Source of the DNA: JAXMEB01 sp046348545
GTDB lineage: Bacteria; Pseudomonadota; Gammaproteobacteria; Berkiellales; Berkiellaceae
NCBI GenBank assembly: GCA_046348545.1
Contig: JAXMEB010000004.1
Span: 248,001 to 312,000 of the forward strand
Direction of reading: 5' to 3'
Length of the DNA: 64,000 nucleotides
Made by a program: the position numbers and the translations under genes. Within the stretch, counting starts at the first letter, position 1. Each line of letters opens with the position of its first letter. Shown piece by piece: positions 8,626 through 17,659 of the stretch. Under the pieces are notes generated by a model. It had not been told where the DNA came from, did not search any database, and worked only from the letters and a program-made list of their open reading frames with translations.

Positions 8626-9853
8626 CTCTGTACAGGACAAAACATTTAACTCCTTGAAAAAATCAAATTGACCACCCCATTTTTGAGAAAAATGGGGGCT
8701 ATCTCATCAACAAAATTATTAACTGAACGTGCCATTTTAAAAAATATCTCTCTTAATAAATCTAACCCAACCCGAAGTATACTTTTTTCCAATCGGCCAT
8801 GCTTCTTTCTTTTAATAGGTATTTCTTTTGCTACAATTTGACCTGCTTTATATGCTAAACAAAATGCTATCACCAACACTGATAATAAATTATGTAATCG
8901 TTCTGGAAGCGTAATATGGGTATCTTCAAAACAAAATCCCTTCGATTTTAAAAATCCAAAAAGTGTCTCGATGTTCCATCGCAATTTATACCTCGCTAAA
9001 GCGAATTCAGGCTGGTGATTGGTTGCAACAATTACCCATTCACCATCTTCTGCGCGCGTGGCAGCTAGCCATAACGAAATCCCAAATAGTGTTTTTTGCA
9101 TTTTTATATAACGAACTTGACCTTGTCTCAAATTAATGAACAATGTGCGAGTATGAGTCTTATTCTCTTTGGCGCTGGTTACGCTGATGCTTTTCTTGAG
9201 CCGAATTGTAAAAGGGAGCTGCTTTTCCTGTAGCCATTGGAACCATTTGGCACTTACGAATTCCCTATCACCAAGTAATTCTTGAATAACATTGAGTCCA
9301 AAATTCCAATAAATTTTTCAACAATTTCTATCCATTCATCCGTGTTCGAAGCACCTTTTTTAGGAAGAAATTTCCATATTAATGGGATCGCAACAGTGCC
9401 GCACACCGCCGATACCATTAATATATTAATATTAGCTTTGCCCCATTTCCAGTTTGTTCTATCCATGACTAATTGCCATTTAATATTAGATGGTAGAAAA
9501 AATTGTGCAATGAACTTTGAGAATATTGAAAATGAAAAGCCGTTGAACTCCTTAAAAAATCGCCGCAGACGCTTGTAGCGAGCTTCAAATAATCCACCAG
9601 TAAGCATTGCTTGCGCTATTTCCACTAAATTAACTGTACGCACAGTAATAAGCGCAACGAGAATCTGAGCGAGACAATCAAGACGCCTATTGTCGATTTT
9701 AAAATATGGCTTTAAAATGCATTTTAACTCGTTGAATGAAAACATCAGGTACACCTCTTTTTTGACAATCGAGATTATACACTTTTTGTTTTTATTTCAG
9801 CGAGTTACTAGCAAAGCAGACCTTCCAACTAAATAGTTTTGTCCTGTACAGAG
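8626..9853 (-). mobile_element. IS4-family insertion sequence, copy 1 (1228 bp, decayed)
   Basis: The terminal inverted repeats are CTCTGTACAGGACAAAAC at the left and GTTTTGTCCTGTACAGAG at the right. The 9-bp target duplication ACACAAAGT occupies 8617-8625 and 9854-9862. The transposase reads on the minus strand and is frameshifted. The nucleotide sequence is nearly identical to the copies at 36972 and 39647. Confidence 0.95.
8663..9754 (-). pseudogene. IS4-family transposase, frameshifted
   Basis: Compared with the intact copy at 37080-38162, one A is missing near 9298 (four As instead of five after GAGTCC), which changes GIFGLNVIQELLG into GILDSMLFKN and breaks the frame. One extra G near 8694 changes the C-terminus from PFFSKMGWSI to PIFLKNGVVN. 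Both halves still carry recognisable DDE-transposase sequence, including the YREK signature YKLRWNIETLFGFLK in the downstream half. Not expected to make active transposase, though its ends could be used in trans. Confidence 0.93.
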
Positions 9854-9986
9854 ACACAAAGTACATGACTGCGGTGAGAATCGCGAAGGCAACAACCCCG
9901 AAAATTCAGCTGTGAAGGGTATAATTTGATTGCTGATATTTTTAAAGGCTGAATCGCATAAGCGGCCAAGGCCGCGTGAATACTAG

Positions 9987-10035
9987 ATTCCGCATCACAC
10001 GCTGCGCACTTCGTGCGCTTATCGCTGTGCGGAAT
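9987..10035. repeat. Intergenic nested stem-loop
   Basis: Outer arms ATTCCGCA / TGCGGAAT enclose an inner stem GCGCACTTCGTGCGC. It lies between the IS-bearing element and vapC, overlapping the start of the 60-bp repeat at 10023. A transcribed hairpin is possible; no T-run follows. Confidence 0.55.
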
Positions 10036-10082
10036 GACGTTATTACAAACCAACCCCGCCTTCAAAAACTCCGAACTGAGGT
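10023..10082 (+). repeat. 60-bp dispersed repeat beside vapBC (copy 1 of 2)
   Basis: Starts CGCTGTGCGGAATG and ends TTCAAAAACTCCGAACTGAG followed by GT. The second copy is at 28463-28522, beside hipBA, with about six differences. The function is unknown. Confidence 0.8.
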
Positions 10083-10130
10083 AGTTGTACCATTGGTTTA
10101 TAATTTTACAACGGAAGGGGAGCTTCGTTT

Positions 10131-10517
10131 TTACGGATGAATAATCTTCAATTTCGGAAAATATGTTTTGTAGCGATTGATATCTCTTGTAATGAGCGGC
10201 ATGTTTAAAATCGCTGCATGAGCGCCAATAAAAAAATCAGGAAATGGGGATGATCGGTTACCTGATCGTTTGCGATAGTTTAGGAAAGCCTTACCGGCTA
10301 GAAAAGCAGCTTCATAAGGCAGCTCTAGGCGTTTAAATGGGCTGAGTGCTTCATTCAACAATTCAATTTTGTCTATTTTAATAGATACTTCAGAAAATAT
10401 AATCGGATTGATGGCAAGCTGAGAAGTTTGGGATTCTAAAGTATTGATGGACCAATCTCCCCATTTAGGATCGTCTGTTAGAATATCAATGATGATATTA
10501 CTATCCACTAAGATCAT
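10131..10517 (-). CDS. vapC: VapC-like PIN-domain ribonuclease toxin
   Basis: 128 residues with PIN-domain acidic residues visible: Asp5 in MILVDSNIIIDILTDD, a Glu in FSEVSIKID, the Asp of SSPFPDFFIGAHAAI, and ITRDINRY. Family knowledge: VapC toxins cleave specific RNAs (tRNA or the 23S rRNA loop), and the cognate VapB neutralises them and represses the operon. Its start overlaps the end of vapB by 4 bases, the classic coupled arrangement. The 60-bp repeat lies just downstream. Confidence 0.92.
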   Translation of the reverse strand: MILVDSNIIIDILTDDPKWGDWSINTLESQTSQLAINPIIFSEVSIKIDKIELLNEALSPFKRLELPYEAAFLAGKAFLNYRKRSGNRSSPFPDFFIGAHAAILNMPLITRDINRYKTYFPKLKIIHP

Positions 10518-10723
10518 TTTCGGGTGAGCGCCATGATCTCATCGGTTGTGAACTTTCCCTTAGCAAGACCACGCATTCGCTTAAACTGGGAAGAGCCTGC
10601 TTTCCTTCTGAGAACGACGGTATCGTTTTGGATGATAAATTCAACCTCAGTATGAGGTAATAAACCAAATTTTTCACGGATATGCTGTGGAATCGTAACT
10701 TGGCCTTTCTGGGTAATATGCAT
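10514..10723 (-). CDS. vapB: VapB-like antitoxin (AbrB/SpoVT fold)
   Basis: 69 residues. The N-terminal swapped-hairpin DNA-binding domain is typical (MHITQKGQVTIPQHIREKFG, then LLPHTEVEFIIQNDTVVLRR). The C-terminal part (FKRMRGLAKGKFTTDEIMAL) should wrap the toxin. A 26-base near-perfect palindrome 20 bases upstream is the likely operator for autoregulation. Confidence 0.93.
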   Translation of the reverse strand: MHITQKGQVTIPQHIREKFGLLPHTEVEFIIQNDTVVLRRKAGSSQFKRMRGLAKGKFTTDEIMALTRK

Positions 10724-10742
10724 TTACATACACGCTTCGAAG

Positions 10743-10768
10743 TAATACCATTACTAGTAATAGTATTA
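10743..10768. promoter_or_regulatory. vapBC operator palindrome
   Basis: Half sites TAATACCATTACT and AGTAATAGTATTA form an inverted repeat with a single mismatch, centred on ACTAGT, 20 bases before the vapB start. The position fits autoregulation by a VapB-VapC complex. Confidence 0.7.
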
Positions 10769-10810
10769 CATCCCGGAAATAGAATTTCAAGGGATTTAGG
10801 GCCTGTTGCG

Positions 10811-10837
10811 GGGCGGCGAAATGTGAGTACGCCCTAA
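10811..10837 (-). mobile_element. Degenerate end of the IS5-like element
   Basis: GCGGCGAAATGTGAGTACGCCCT resembles the terminal repeat of the element at 41010-42314 (GCGGCGAAATGTCAACACGCCCT), with three differences over 23 bases. It seems to be a solo remnant end; no transposase is nearby. Confidence 0.5.
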
Positions 10838-10852
10838 TTAAATTGTTTAAAA

Positions 10853-12763
10853 TCAAGGAGAGGGTTTTTTAGATCCCCCACTTGGCTGTTTATCAGTTGG
10901 AACTTTTTTTACTTCTAATTGCCCGCTATTTCCTCCTGGAGGAGTAGTAGGTTTTTGATTTGTATACAGTAAAGTGGGAGGACTTTTTAAAACTGTGCTG
11001 CGGCTATCTTTTTTTTCATTAGACTGTGCTTTTCCTTCTTTAGCCAGTTGCTTGAAAAGTTTATTAATTTCGTCTTTTGCTTTTTCAGTGTAGGCCATCA
11101 CGTTAAAGCTTCGTAATTTATTTTGCTTGTCTATTTCTATTAGTTCTTTAGCGTAGTTATTTAACTTATCACCACAGTTTATGGGTTTTTTTTTGAGATT
11201 CTCAATGCCATCTAAAATATTCCAAAGATCATTTAGCATTTTTTTGCGATCCTCATGCCATGCTCTTCGTTCTGCTAGATAGCTCGATACTTTCACCTGC
11301 ACCCATGTGGCCGCCGCTTTAAATGATTCAATCACGGGATTTGATTTTTTCTTAAAAGCGTTTATATCAATATTATTTTCTCTGAGTGATTGCAATTGTT
11401 CTGGTGAAGCCTTTTCAAGGAGAGTGAAAGGGGGAGTTGGCATTCTCTTACCCTCTAAATTTTTCAGATATTTTGAGAAATTTGAATGCTCGTGGTTAGC
11501 AATGCGGAATTGCTGCTCGGCATCTTGACGTTCCTTTTCTAGATTGGAAAGAACATTGGGACTATCATTAGCGGCCTTGGGATTTTTTAGTCTATTAGCA
11601 GCAATTAGAGTATATCCGAGTGTAACACCTCGTGCGATATCATGTTCTAGCCTCAAAAAAGCGTATCCTCTATTTTCTTTTAAATCATTGTAAATTTTTA
11701 ATATCTGCTTTTGCTGCTCTTGATGCGTAGCTTTTAGAAAGGCAGGATTTTGATCAGCATGCTTTAAAATGGCTAAAGAGAATAAAATAATGCCCGTTCT
11801 ATCGATTCCATCAGTGCAATTCACAACAATCGGTTTATTTTCTTTCTTGGCCATTTCGTAAGTTTCTAATAGTTTGTCAATGGCATCGCCGCCCAGGGTT
11901 AATTTTTCTTCTCTGGATTTAGTTTCGTCTCTCAAAGTATCTTCTAATAAAGTAGCGTTTGTTTCAGCACCGCTGCCAATAACGACATGGCGGGAAATAG
12001 GCGTCCCTGATTCTGGGTTATCATATATTTTTAAAGCTGAGTCGCCCTGTTGTCCGTTATGCAAAATTTTAATATCACTTTGGTAAGTAACCTGCGTGTC
12101 GGGCAGGTTGAAGCCATTGATTTCAGAACCATGTTTTCCCACTAATGAGATGGCAATATAAGGGCTGCCAATATTTGCACTGATATCTTTGGTATGTTGT
12201 TGCGCAGCTTGATTATGATAATGTTGAATAATATTTTTGCATGCATCATCGTTTATGATGCCGCGAATTTCGCTCCGGTCAATTCCCTCAATCTTGGATA
12301 ATGCCTCCATGAACGCGGTAGCGAAAGTTTCACCATTTCGAAATTGAAGACCAGTAAGCACATTTCTAATATGCTTATTAGTGAGCGTATACCCAAACTT
12401 TGTTTTAATTACTTCACTCAAACTGTTTATTTGTTCTTCATTTAGCTTGAAGGGTGGGTTAACCAGATATTGATCGGGCCCCATGACAGCATACAGTGAG
12501 GGAATACCTGGACTGCTGCTCATGGCGCTGAGGCCTTGAACCCCCATAGTTGGATAAGCATAAGTCTTTCCTGTCGAAATGGTCTGTGTTGTTTCGCCCA
12601 CGATAATATTACCACCAATCACCTGTTTGGCTGTGAAATCTGCAGATTCACCTGGTTTAGGTTTTTGCTCCGGCTCTGTCCAGACTGGTGTATTTAAGAC
12701 AACATACTCAGCGATTCGCAAACGCCAGTCGTCTTCATCTGTAGTTGCACGTGTAGTTGGCAT
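10853..12763 (-). CDS. CX5R phosphatase-like protein (candidate effector)
   Basis: 636 residues. The signature VNCTDGIDRTGIILFSLAI places a Cys at about residue 316 and Arg at 322, i.e. the P-loop CX5RTG of the PTP/PTEN/inositide phosphatase superfamily. The pattern with Asp before Arg (CxxxxDRTG) is closer to SopB/IpgD-type (CKSGKDRTG) and lipid phosphatases than to classical tyrosine phosphatases. The rest is not recognised. Residues 400-600 are helical and Lys-rich (ANHEHSNFSKYLKNLEGKRM), and the last 50 are Pro/Lys-rich and disordered. There is no signal peptide. A protein or phosphoinositide phosphatase acting in a host cell is a plausible inference; the substrate cannot be told. Confidence 0.75.
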   Translation of the reverse strand: MPTTRATTDEDDWRLRIAEYVVLNTPVWTEPEQKPKPGESADFTAKQVIGGNIIVGETTQTISTGKTYAYPTMGVQGLSAMSSSPGIPSLYAVMGPDQYLVNPPFKLNEEQINSLSEVIKTKFGYTLTNKHIRNVLTGLQFRNGETFATAFMEALSKIEGIDRSEIRGIINDDACKNIIQHYHNQAAQQHTKDISANIGSPYIAISLVGKHGSEINGFNLPDTQVTYQSDIKILHNGQQGDSALKIYDNPESGTPISRHVVIGSGAETNATLLEDTLRDETKSREEKLTLGGDAIDKLLETYEMAKKENKPIVVNCTDGIDRTGIILFSLAILKHADQNPAFLKATHQEQQKQILKIYNDLKENRGYAFLRLEHDIARGVTLGYTLIAANRLKNPKAANDSPNVLSNLEKERQDAEQQFRIANHEHSNFSKYLKNLEGKRMPTPPFTLLEKASPEQLQSLRENNIDINAFKKKSNPVIESFKAAATWVQVKVSSYLAERRAWHEDRKKMLNDLWNILDGIENLKKKPINCGDKLNNYAKELIEIDKQNKLRSFNVMAYTEKAKDEINKLFKQLAKEGKAQSNEKKDSRSTVLKSPPTLLYTNQKPTTPPGGNSGQLEVKKVPTDKQPSGGSKKPSP

Positions 12764-12829
12764 AAGAGAGTACTTCCAAATGGAATGTATCTCTTAGAGT
12801 TGTTGATCCTTCAAGAAGTTTCAGACAAA

Positions 12830-13447
12830 CTATGCCCGTGTTTTACACTCGTACCATTGGTTTACAATTTTACAGAAGAGTTGAGCTGTTTGTTCAGCAT
12901 CGTATTTGGCGGTATGTGCATCATCATTGTTAAAACTAAGGCCGGCTGCTTGTACGGCTTTAGAAAGCACTGTTTGGCCGTACATGACGCCGCCTAAAGT
13001 TGCGGTATCAAAACAGGTGAAGCGATGAAAAGGATTATTTTTAATCTGAGTGCGTTCAATGGCAGCATTTAAAAATGCTAAATCGAACCAGGCATTGTGA
13101 CCGACCAGTACAGCACGTTGACAACCCACTTGTTTTTTCGCAGCTCTTACAAAAACAAAAAGCTTTTGGAGGGCATTTTTTTCATCCAAGGCAAATCGGA
13201 AAGGATGATACGGATCTATTTTATTAAAGGCCAAAGACTTAGGGTCTAAATTAGCACCTTCAAAGGGCTTAATATGTTCTTGGAAGGTTTGATCGAGTAC
13301 TAAATCGCCCTGGGTATCAATTTTTAATGTCACTGCAGCCAGCTCTAAAAGGGCATCGGTTTTTGAATTGATGCCGCCAGTCTCCACATCAATCACCACG
13401 GGCAAAAATCCACGGAATCGTTCAGCCATGGGGAGTCGTTTACTCAT
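12830..13447 (-). CDS. rnt: Ribonuclease T (DEDDh exoribonuclease)
   Basis: 205 residues from ATG at 13447 (MSKRLPMAERFRGFLPVVID). The upstream in-frame extension lies inside pyrC and is rejected. The catalytic DEDDh set is visible: Asp/Glu in VVIDVETGG, Asp in GHNAWFDLAFLN, and His/Asp in DDAHTAKYDAEQTAQLF. RNase T trims the 3' ends of tRNAs and other stable RNAs as a dimer. The start overlaps the pyrC stop by 4 bases (ATGA), so it is translationally coupled as the last gene of the metG-rnfB-nth-pyrC-rnt run. Confidence 0.95.
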   Translation of the reverse strand: MSKRLPMAERFRGFLPVVIDVETGGINSKTDALLELAAVTLKIDTQGDLVLDQTFQEHIKPFEGANLDPKSLAFNKIDPYHPFRFALDEKNALQKLFVFVRAAKKQVGCQRAVLVGHNAWFDLAFLNAAIERTQIKNNPFHRFTCFDTATLGGVMYGQTVLSKAVQAAGLSFNNDDAHTAKYDAEQTAQLFCKIVNQWYECKTRA

Positions 13448-14475
13448 AAGAGTCTCCACTGTAGCGTTTGGCCTGCGAGAAAGGGAATCACGGGTCCGTC
13501 CTCCAAAAACGATAGCTCGTTGGGAACAACCCACGGAGCCCTCACCAGTGTCACCGTCTCTTGATTGTGTGAGAATCCATAAAAATCAGCCCCGAACTCA
13601 CTTGCAAAGCCTTCTAATTTATCCAAAGCACCCTGAATTTCGAATATCTCCGCATAGAGGGGGAGTGCGTGATATGCTGTGTAAATACCAGCACATCCAC
13701 AACTCGATTCTTTTTTGGATTGTGCATGAGGTGCACTATCAGTGCCTAAAAAGAATTTTGGGTTCCCTGACGTTGCAGCTTTTATGAGTGCTAGACGATC
13801 AGACTCGCGTTTAACGACGGGTAAACAATAATGATGTGGCTTAATACCACCACTTAAGAGATCGTTACGATTCAACCAAAGATGGTGCGCGGTGATGGTT
13901 GCAGCGAGCTGAGGCGAGGCTTCTTTAACAAATTTGACCGCATGTTCCGTCGTAATATGTTCTAATACGATTTTAAGATTTGGAAAATCTTGTAGGAGCT
14001 TCGTTAAAATAGTATCAATAAATTTTTTTTCTCTATCAAAAATGTCAGTGTTCGGATCGGTGATCTCACCATGTAACAAGAGTAATAATCCCTGTTCTGA
14101 CATGACCTGTAATATGGGATATAAAGATTCAATATTTTTAACCCCAAATTCTGAGTTGGTTGTTGCGCCCTGCGGATACAGTTTACAGGCAACTACGCCT
14201 TGTTGCTTCGCTTGCAGTAAATCCATTGCTTCGGTCTCATCGGTCAAATACAAGGTCATTAAAGGCTCAAATGGTGATCCTGCTGGCGTAAAGGATGTGA
14301 TGGTTGCGCGATAATTCAGTGCATTTCTAACGGTTTTGATTGGTGGTACCAGATTAGGCATGACAACAGCGCGCTGAAAGGTTTGAGCAACATCTTGCAC
14401 AGTCCGCTCTAAAGCGATGCCATCGCGAAGATGGATATGCCAGTCATCTGGACGTTTGATAGTCATCGTGTTCAT
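13444..14475 (-). CDS. pyrC: Dihydroorotase (class II)
   Basis: 343 residues. It catalyses cyclisation of carbamoyl-aspartate to dihydroorotate in pyrimidine synthesis. The zinc HxH is in RPDDWHIHLRDGIALERTV. Further ligands are in ACKLYPQGATTNS (carbamylated Lys), LLLHGEITDP and VLEHITTEHAVKF, and the catalytic Asp is in FFLGTDSAPHAQSKKES. The length matches the E. coli type enzyme. It overlaps nth upstream and rnt downstream by 4 bases each. Confidence 0.96.
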   Translation of the reverse strand: MNTMTIKRPDDWHIHLRDGIALERTVQDVAQTFQRAVVMPNLVPPIKTVRNALNYRATITSFTPAGSPFEPLMTLYLTDETEAMDLLQAKQQGVVACKLYPQGATTNSEFGVKNIESLYPILQVMSEQGLLLLLHGEITDPNTDIFDREKKFIDTILTKLLQDFPNLKIVLEHITTEHAVKFVKEASPQLAATITAHHLWLNRNDLLSGGIKPHHYCLPVVKRESDRLALIKAATSGNPKFFLGTDSAPHAQSKKESSCGCAGIYTAYHALPLYAEIFEIQGALDKLEGFASEFGADFYGFSHNQETVTLVRAPWVVPNELSFLEDGPVIPFLAGQTLQWRLL

Positions 14476-15104
14476 GCCGTTTTCTCGTTATATTCGCATA
14501 AATCATAAATAATACAGTTTGCACACTTTGGTTTTCTCGCAACACAGGTATATCGTCCATGTAAGATAAGCCAGTGATGTGCGTCTTTGAGATAGGCCTT
14601 AGGTACATTTTTCATTAAAGCGCGTTCAACAGCTAAAGGTGTTTTACCCTGAGCCAAGCCAATCCGGTTGGCCACACGGAAGATATGAGTGTCTACAGCA
14701 ATGGTCTCTTCGCCAAACGCGGTATTGAGAATCACATTCGCGGTTTTACGTCCGACGCCGGGTAATGATTCCAAATCCTCGCGTCGTTGTGGGACTTGGC
14801 TTCCAAAGTCGCGAACTAATCGTTCGCAGGTGGTGATGATATGTTTAGCCTTGGTGTTATATAGCCCAATAGTCTGGATGTATTTTTTAAGCGAATCGAT
14901 GCCTAATTTGAGGATTTTTTCCGGCGTATTTGCCACCTTAAAAAGGGCAGGGGTTGCTGCATTGACACTCACATCGGTGGCTTGAGCGGATAGCATCACG
15001 GCTATCAACAATTCAAATTCTGATTTGAATGTTAGTTCGGTGGTCGGTGAGGGGGTGGCGGTTCTAAATCGCTCAAATATGATTTTCCGCTTCGATAAAG
15101 TCAT
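14472..15104 (-). CDS. nth: Endonuclease III (DNA glycosylase/AP lyase)
   Basis: 210 residues. The helix-hairpin-helix with catalytic Lys is LESLPGVGRKTANVILNTAF and the catalytic Asp is in AVDTHIFRVANRIGL. The [4Fe-4S] cysteines are in C-x6-C-x2-C-x5-C spacing at the C-terminus (YTCVARKPKCANCIIYDLCEY region). It removes oxidised pyrimidines from DNA in base-excision repair. Coupled by 4-base overlaps to the ferredoxin gene before it and pyrC after it; the nth/rnfB pairing is common in gammaproteobacteria. Confidence 0.96.
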   Translation of the reverse strand: MTLSKRKIIFERFRTATPSPTTELTFKSEFELLIAVMLSAQATDVSVNAATPALFKVANTPEKILKLGIDSLKKYIQTIGLYNTKAKHIITTCERLVRDFGSQVPQRREDLESLPGVGRKTANVILNTAFGEETIAVDTHIFRVANRIGLAQGKTPLAVERALMKNVPKAYLKDAHHWLILHGRYTCVARKPKCANCIIYDLCEYNEKTA

Positions 15105-15493
15105 CGCTCTGTCCTGTTGCTCGCAGAAGAGAGACGTTTTATTTTGACCCGAGCTAATATTTGAGCTAAGTCGTTTGTGATAGTGGTATCGACAGGCGGA
15201 CTATTTTTCTCGAGCTGTTTCTGATGCTTCCGTGCCGTGACTTCTTCTGTACGCGCATCACCAATCTTTTCTCGAATTGCTCGTTCAGCGGCGGAGTATT
15301 CCACGGGTAGCATCGTAATACAATCTACCGGACAGGCTGCGACGCAATCTTCGCAACCTGTGCAATAGGAACTTAATATTTGATGCATTTTCTTAGGCGC
15401 ACCAATAATCGCATCCACTGGACAAACTTTGATGCACCTGGCACACCCAATACACTGATCGGGGTTGATGAGGGCACGTGTGGTATACAACAT
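15101..15493 (-). CDS. RnfB-like ferredoxin with two [4Fe-4S] motifs
   Basis: 130 residues. Two CxxCxxCxxxC clusters are visible: QCIGCARCIKVCPVDAI and YCTGCEDCVAACPVDCI. This corresponds to the ferredoxin part of RnfB. The N-terminal membrane anchor and the first Fe-S domain of full-length RnfB are missing, and no other rnf genes are present, so it is a stand-alone electron carrier. The C-terminal 60 residues are helical and basic. The start abuts the metG stop by one base and the end overlaps nth by 4. The electron partner is unknown. Confidence 0.88.
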   Translation of the reverse strand: MLYTTRALINPDQCIGCARCIKVCPVDAIIGAPKKMHQILSSYCTGCEDCVAACPVDCITMLPVEYSAAERAIREKIGDARTEEVTARKHQKQLEKNSPPVDTTITNDLAQILARVKIKRLSSASNRTER

Positions 15494-17535
15494 TACTTGA
15501 CACGCATGCCTGGCTCAGCACCGTCATCGGGGTGCAATATCCAAAGGTCAGCGCCACCAGGACCGGCTGCGAGGACCATACCTTCTGATATCCCAAAGCG
15601 CATTTTTCGAGGCTCCAAATTCGCCACCATGACTGTGAGTTTACCTTCGAGCGTACTCGGATCGTAAGCTGATTTAATCCCTGCAAATACTTGACGAATT
15701 TCACCGCCAATATCCAGCTGTAGTTTCAACAGTTTATCGGCTTCTGGCACGCTTTCCGCTTTAACAATCCGTGCAATTCGTAAATCAATTTTAGCAAAAT
15801 CATCAATGCTAATATTCGGCGCGATATCGGTTCGCTTGGTGGGTTGTTCTGCAGTCGTCGTTTCGGTTGTTGTAGAAGGTTGTTCAGTCACTGGGTTAGC
15901 CTCAATCATAGTTGCAATGAATTTAGGATCCACTCGAACCATTAACGGTCTAAAAGGGAGGATCCGGTGATTTAATAACGGAGAGTCAATAGTCCGCCAG
16001 CTTAATTTAGTGTTTAAAAAAGACTCAATTTTTTCAGCGGTTGCTGGGAGCACTGGTTTTAGGTAAGTTGCCAAGATTTTGAATAAGTTGAGTCCCTGTG
16101 TACAGATGTTTTGTACTACTTTCAATTGATTGGGGTCCTTTATTTTTTCCCAGGGTTTGGCTTCGTCAATATAGCGGTTCGCCATATCGGCCAGCTGCAT
16201 GATCTTACGAATGGCCTTATTGTATTGCCTGGATTCATAATAGCCAGCAATTTCTGCTTTCGCAGCCGTAAATTGCTCAAAAAGAGCCAATTCAGGCAAT
16301 GAATCACTCAGCAATCTGTCAAAATTGGACTCAATGAATTTAGCTGTTCGGCTCGCAATGTTGACAAATTTGCCAACCAAATCGCTATTCACGCGAGCGG
16401 TAAAGTCTTCTAGATTTAAATCTAGATCATCAACCCCATCACTAAGTTTTGCAGCAAAATAATATCGTAAATATTCTGGATCAAGATGATTTAAATAATC
16501 ACGCGCCGTGATAAACGTTCCGCGAGATTTTGACATTTTTTGCCCATTAATCGTCAAATATCCGTGCGCATAAATAGCCGTTGGTGTTCTAAAACCGCTG
16601 CCCATTAACATCGCAGGCCAGAAGAGCGCATGAAAATAGACAATGTCTTTACCAATGAAATGATAGAGCTCGGCGGTACTACCCGCTTTCCAATAACCAT
16701 CAAAATCCAGTTGCTTCTGCTCGCACAGCTTTTGGAAGCTTGCCATATAGCCCACCGGGGCATCGAGCCAAACATAGAAGTATTGATTGTCTCGTCCAGG
16801 GATCTGAAATCCGAAATAAGGCCCATCTCGAGTGATATCCCATGCTTTGAGGCCCGCTTCGAACCACTCTTGTAATTTATTGCTGATTTGAGTCTGAAGA
16901 TGTCCTGCTCGAGTCCAAGTCTGTAAAGCTTCTTTGTAGCGGTTCAGCTCAAAAAAGAGGTGCTTGGTTTCTTTCTCAATAGGTTTAACACCTGAAACGA
17001 CTGAAATTGGGTCGATCAAATCAGTGGGCGCATATGTACTGCCGCAAGATTCGCAGTTATCGCCATATTGATCGGGGGCTTTACATTTAGGACAGGTGCC
17101 TTTAACAAAACGATCAGGCAAAAACATATTGGCTTTAGGATCGTAGGCTTGCGAAATCGTTTGTTCTGTTATATCGCCACGTGCCATCAATGCAGCGTAG
17201 ATTTGTTCGGCTAAGTGTTGGTTCTCAGTACTATGTGTGGTGTGAAACTCATCGAAATCAATATGGAAGTCCCTAAAATCAGCACGATGACAGCTTCCAA
17301 TCTCGTTAACTAACTCGTCCGGTGACTTTCCGATTTTTTGTGCACTCATCATGATGGGAGTGCCATGAGCATCACTACCACAGACGTGATAGCAAGTGTG
17401 GCCCTGTGATTTTTGATAACGAGCCCAGATATCGCTTTGAATATGCTCCAGCATGTGCCCTAAATGGAGCTGCCCATTGGCATAGGGTAGTGCGGTCGTG
17501 ACCAGGATCCGACGCGCTGTAACATCATTCGGCAT
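15493..17535 (-). CDS. metG: Methionyl-tRNA synthetase
   Basis: 680 residues, the long dimeric form. The HIGH-like motif is NGQLHLGHMLEHIQSDIW and KMSKS is GQKMSKSRGTFITARDYLN. The zinc knuckle holds four Cys (TCPKCKAPDQYGDNCESCG). A C-terminal Trbp111/OB-type tRNA-binding domain begins about residue 575 (SIDDFAKIDLRIARIVKAES), joined by a Thr-rich linker (PSTTTETTTAEQPTKR). It charges tRNA-Met and initiator tRNA. It is first in a run of five tightly packed genes and divergent from mrp across a 124-base gap. Confidence 0.97.
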   Translation of the reverse strand: MPNDVTARRILVTTALPYANGQLHLGHMLEHIQSDIWARYQKSQGHTCYHVCGSDAHGTPIMMSAQKIGKSPDELVNEIGSCHRADFRDFHIDFDEFHTTHSTENQHLAEQIYAALMARGDITEQTISQAYDPKANMFLPDRFVKGTCPKCKAPDQYGDNCESCGSTYAPTDLIDPISVVSGVKPIEKETKHLFFELNRYKEALQTWTRAGHLQTQISNKLQEWFEAGLKAWDITRDGPYFGFQIPGRDNQYFYVWLDAPVGYMASFQKLCEQKQLDFDGYWKAGSTAELYHFIGKDIVYFHALFWPAMLMGSGFRTPTAIYAHGYLTINGQKMSKSRGTFITARDYLNHLDPEYLRYYFAAKLSDGVDDLDLNLEDFTARVNSDLVGKFVNIASRTAKFIESNFDRLLSDSLPELALFEQFTAAKAEIAGYYESRQYNKAIRKIMQLADMANRYIDEAKPWEKIKDPNQLKVVQNICTQGLNLFKILATYLKPVLPATAEKIESFLNTKLSWRTIDSPLLNHRILPFRPLMVRVDPKFIATMIEANPVTEQPSTTTETTTAEQPTKRTDIAPNISIDDFAKIDLRIARIVKAESVPEADKLLKLQLDIGGEIRQVFAGIKSAYDPSTLEGKLTVMVANLEPRKMRFGISEGMVLAAGPGGADLWILHPDDGAEPGMRVK

Positions 17536-17659
17536 ACAGATTATTTCCTCTCAAACTGACTTAGGACACTATACCGATTTATACGGCTCAGTTCATCTGT
17601 TAAACTGTTCCCCCTATATGGTTTATTGGGCCATGGTTCAGTTGTAGGAGAATCGGGAG

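Larger units (their letters stand above)
8559..9923 (+). repeat. Palindromic element, type A, split by IS4-family copy 1 (copy 3)
   Basis: The left half runs 8559-8625 (TATACCCACAACAGATGATT to ACACAAAGT). The right half resumes at 9854 with the duplicated ACACAAAGT and ends GAAGGGTATA at 9923. With the IS and one 9-bp copy removed, the element is a complete type A copy. Confidence 0.92.

Noticed and set aside
9987..10035. tRNA or small structured RNA gene
   Set aside because: The stems are simple hairpins without a cloverleaf, anticodon arm or CCA-type 3' end.
13368..13787. 139-codon plus-strand ORF over pyrC/rnt
   Set aside because: It is antisense to clear pyrC and rnt coding sequence.
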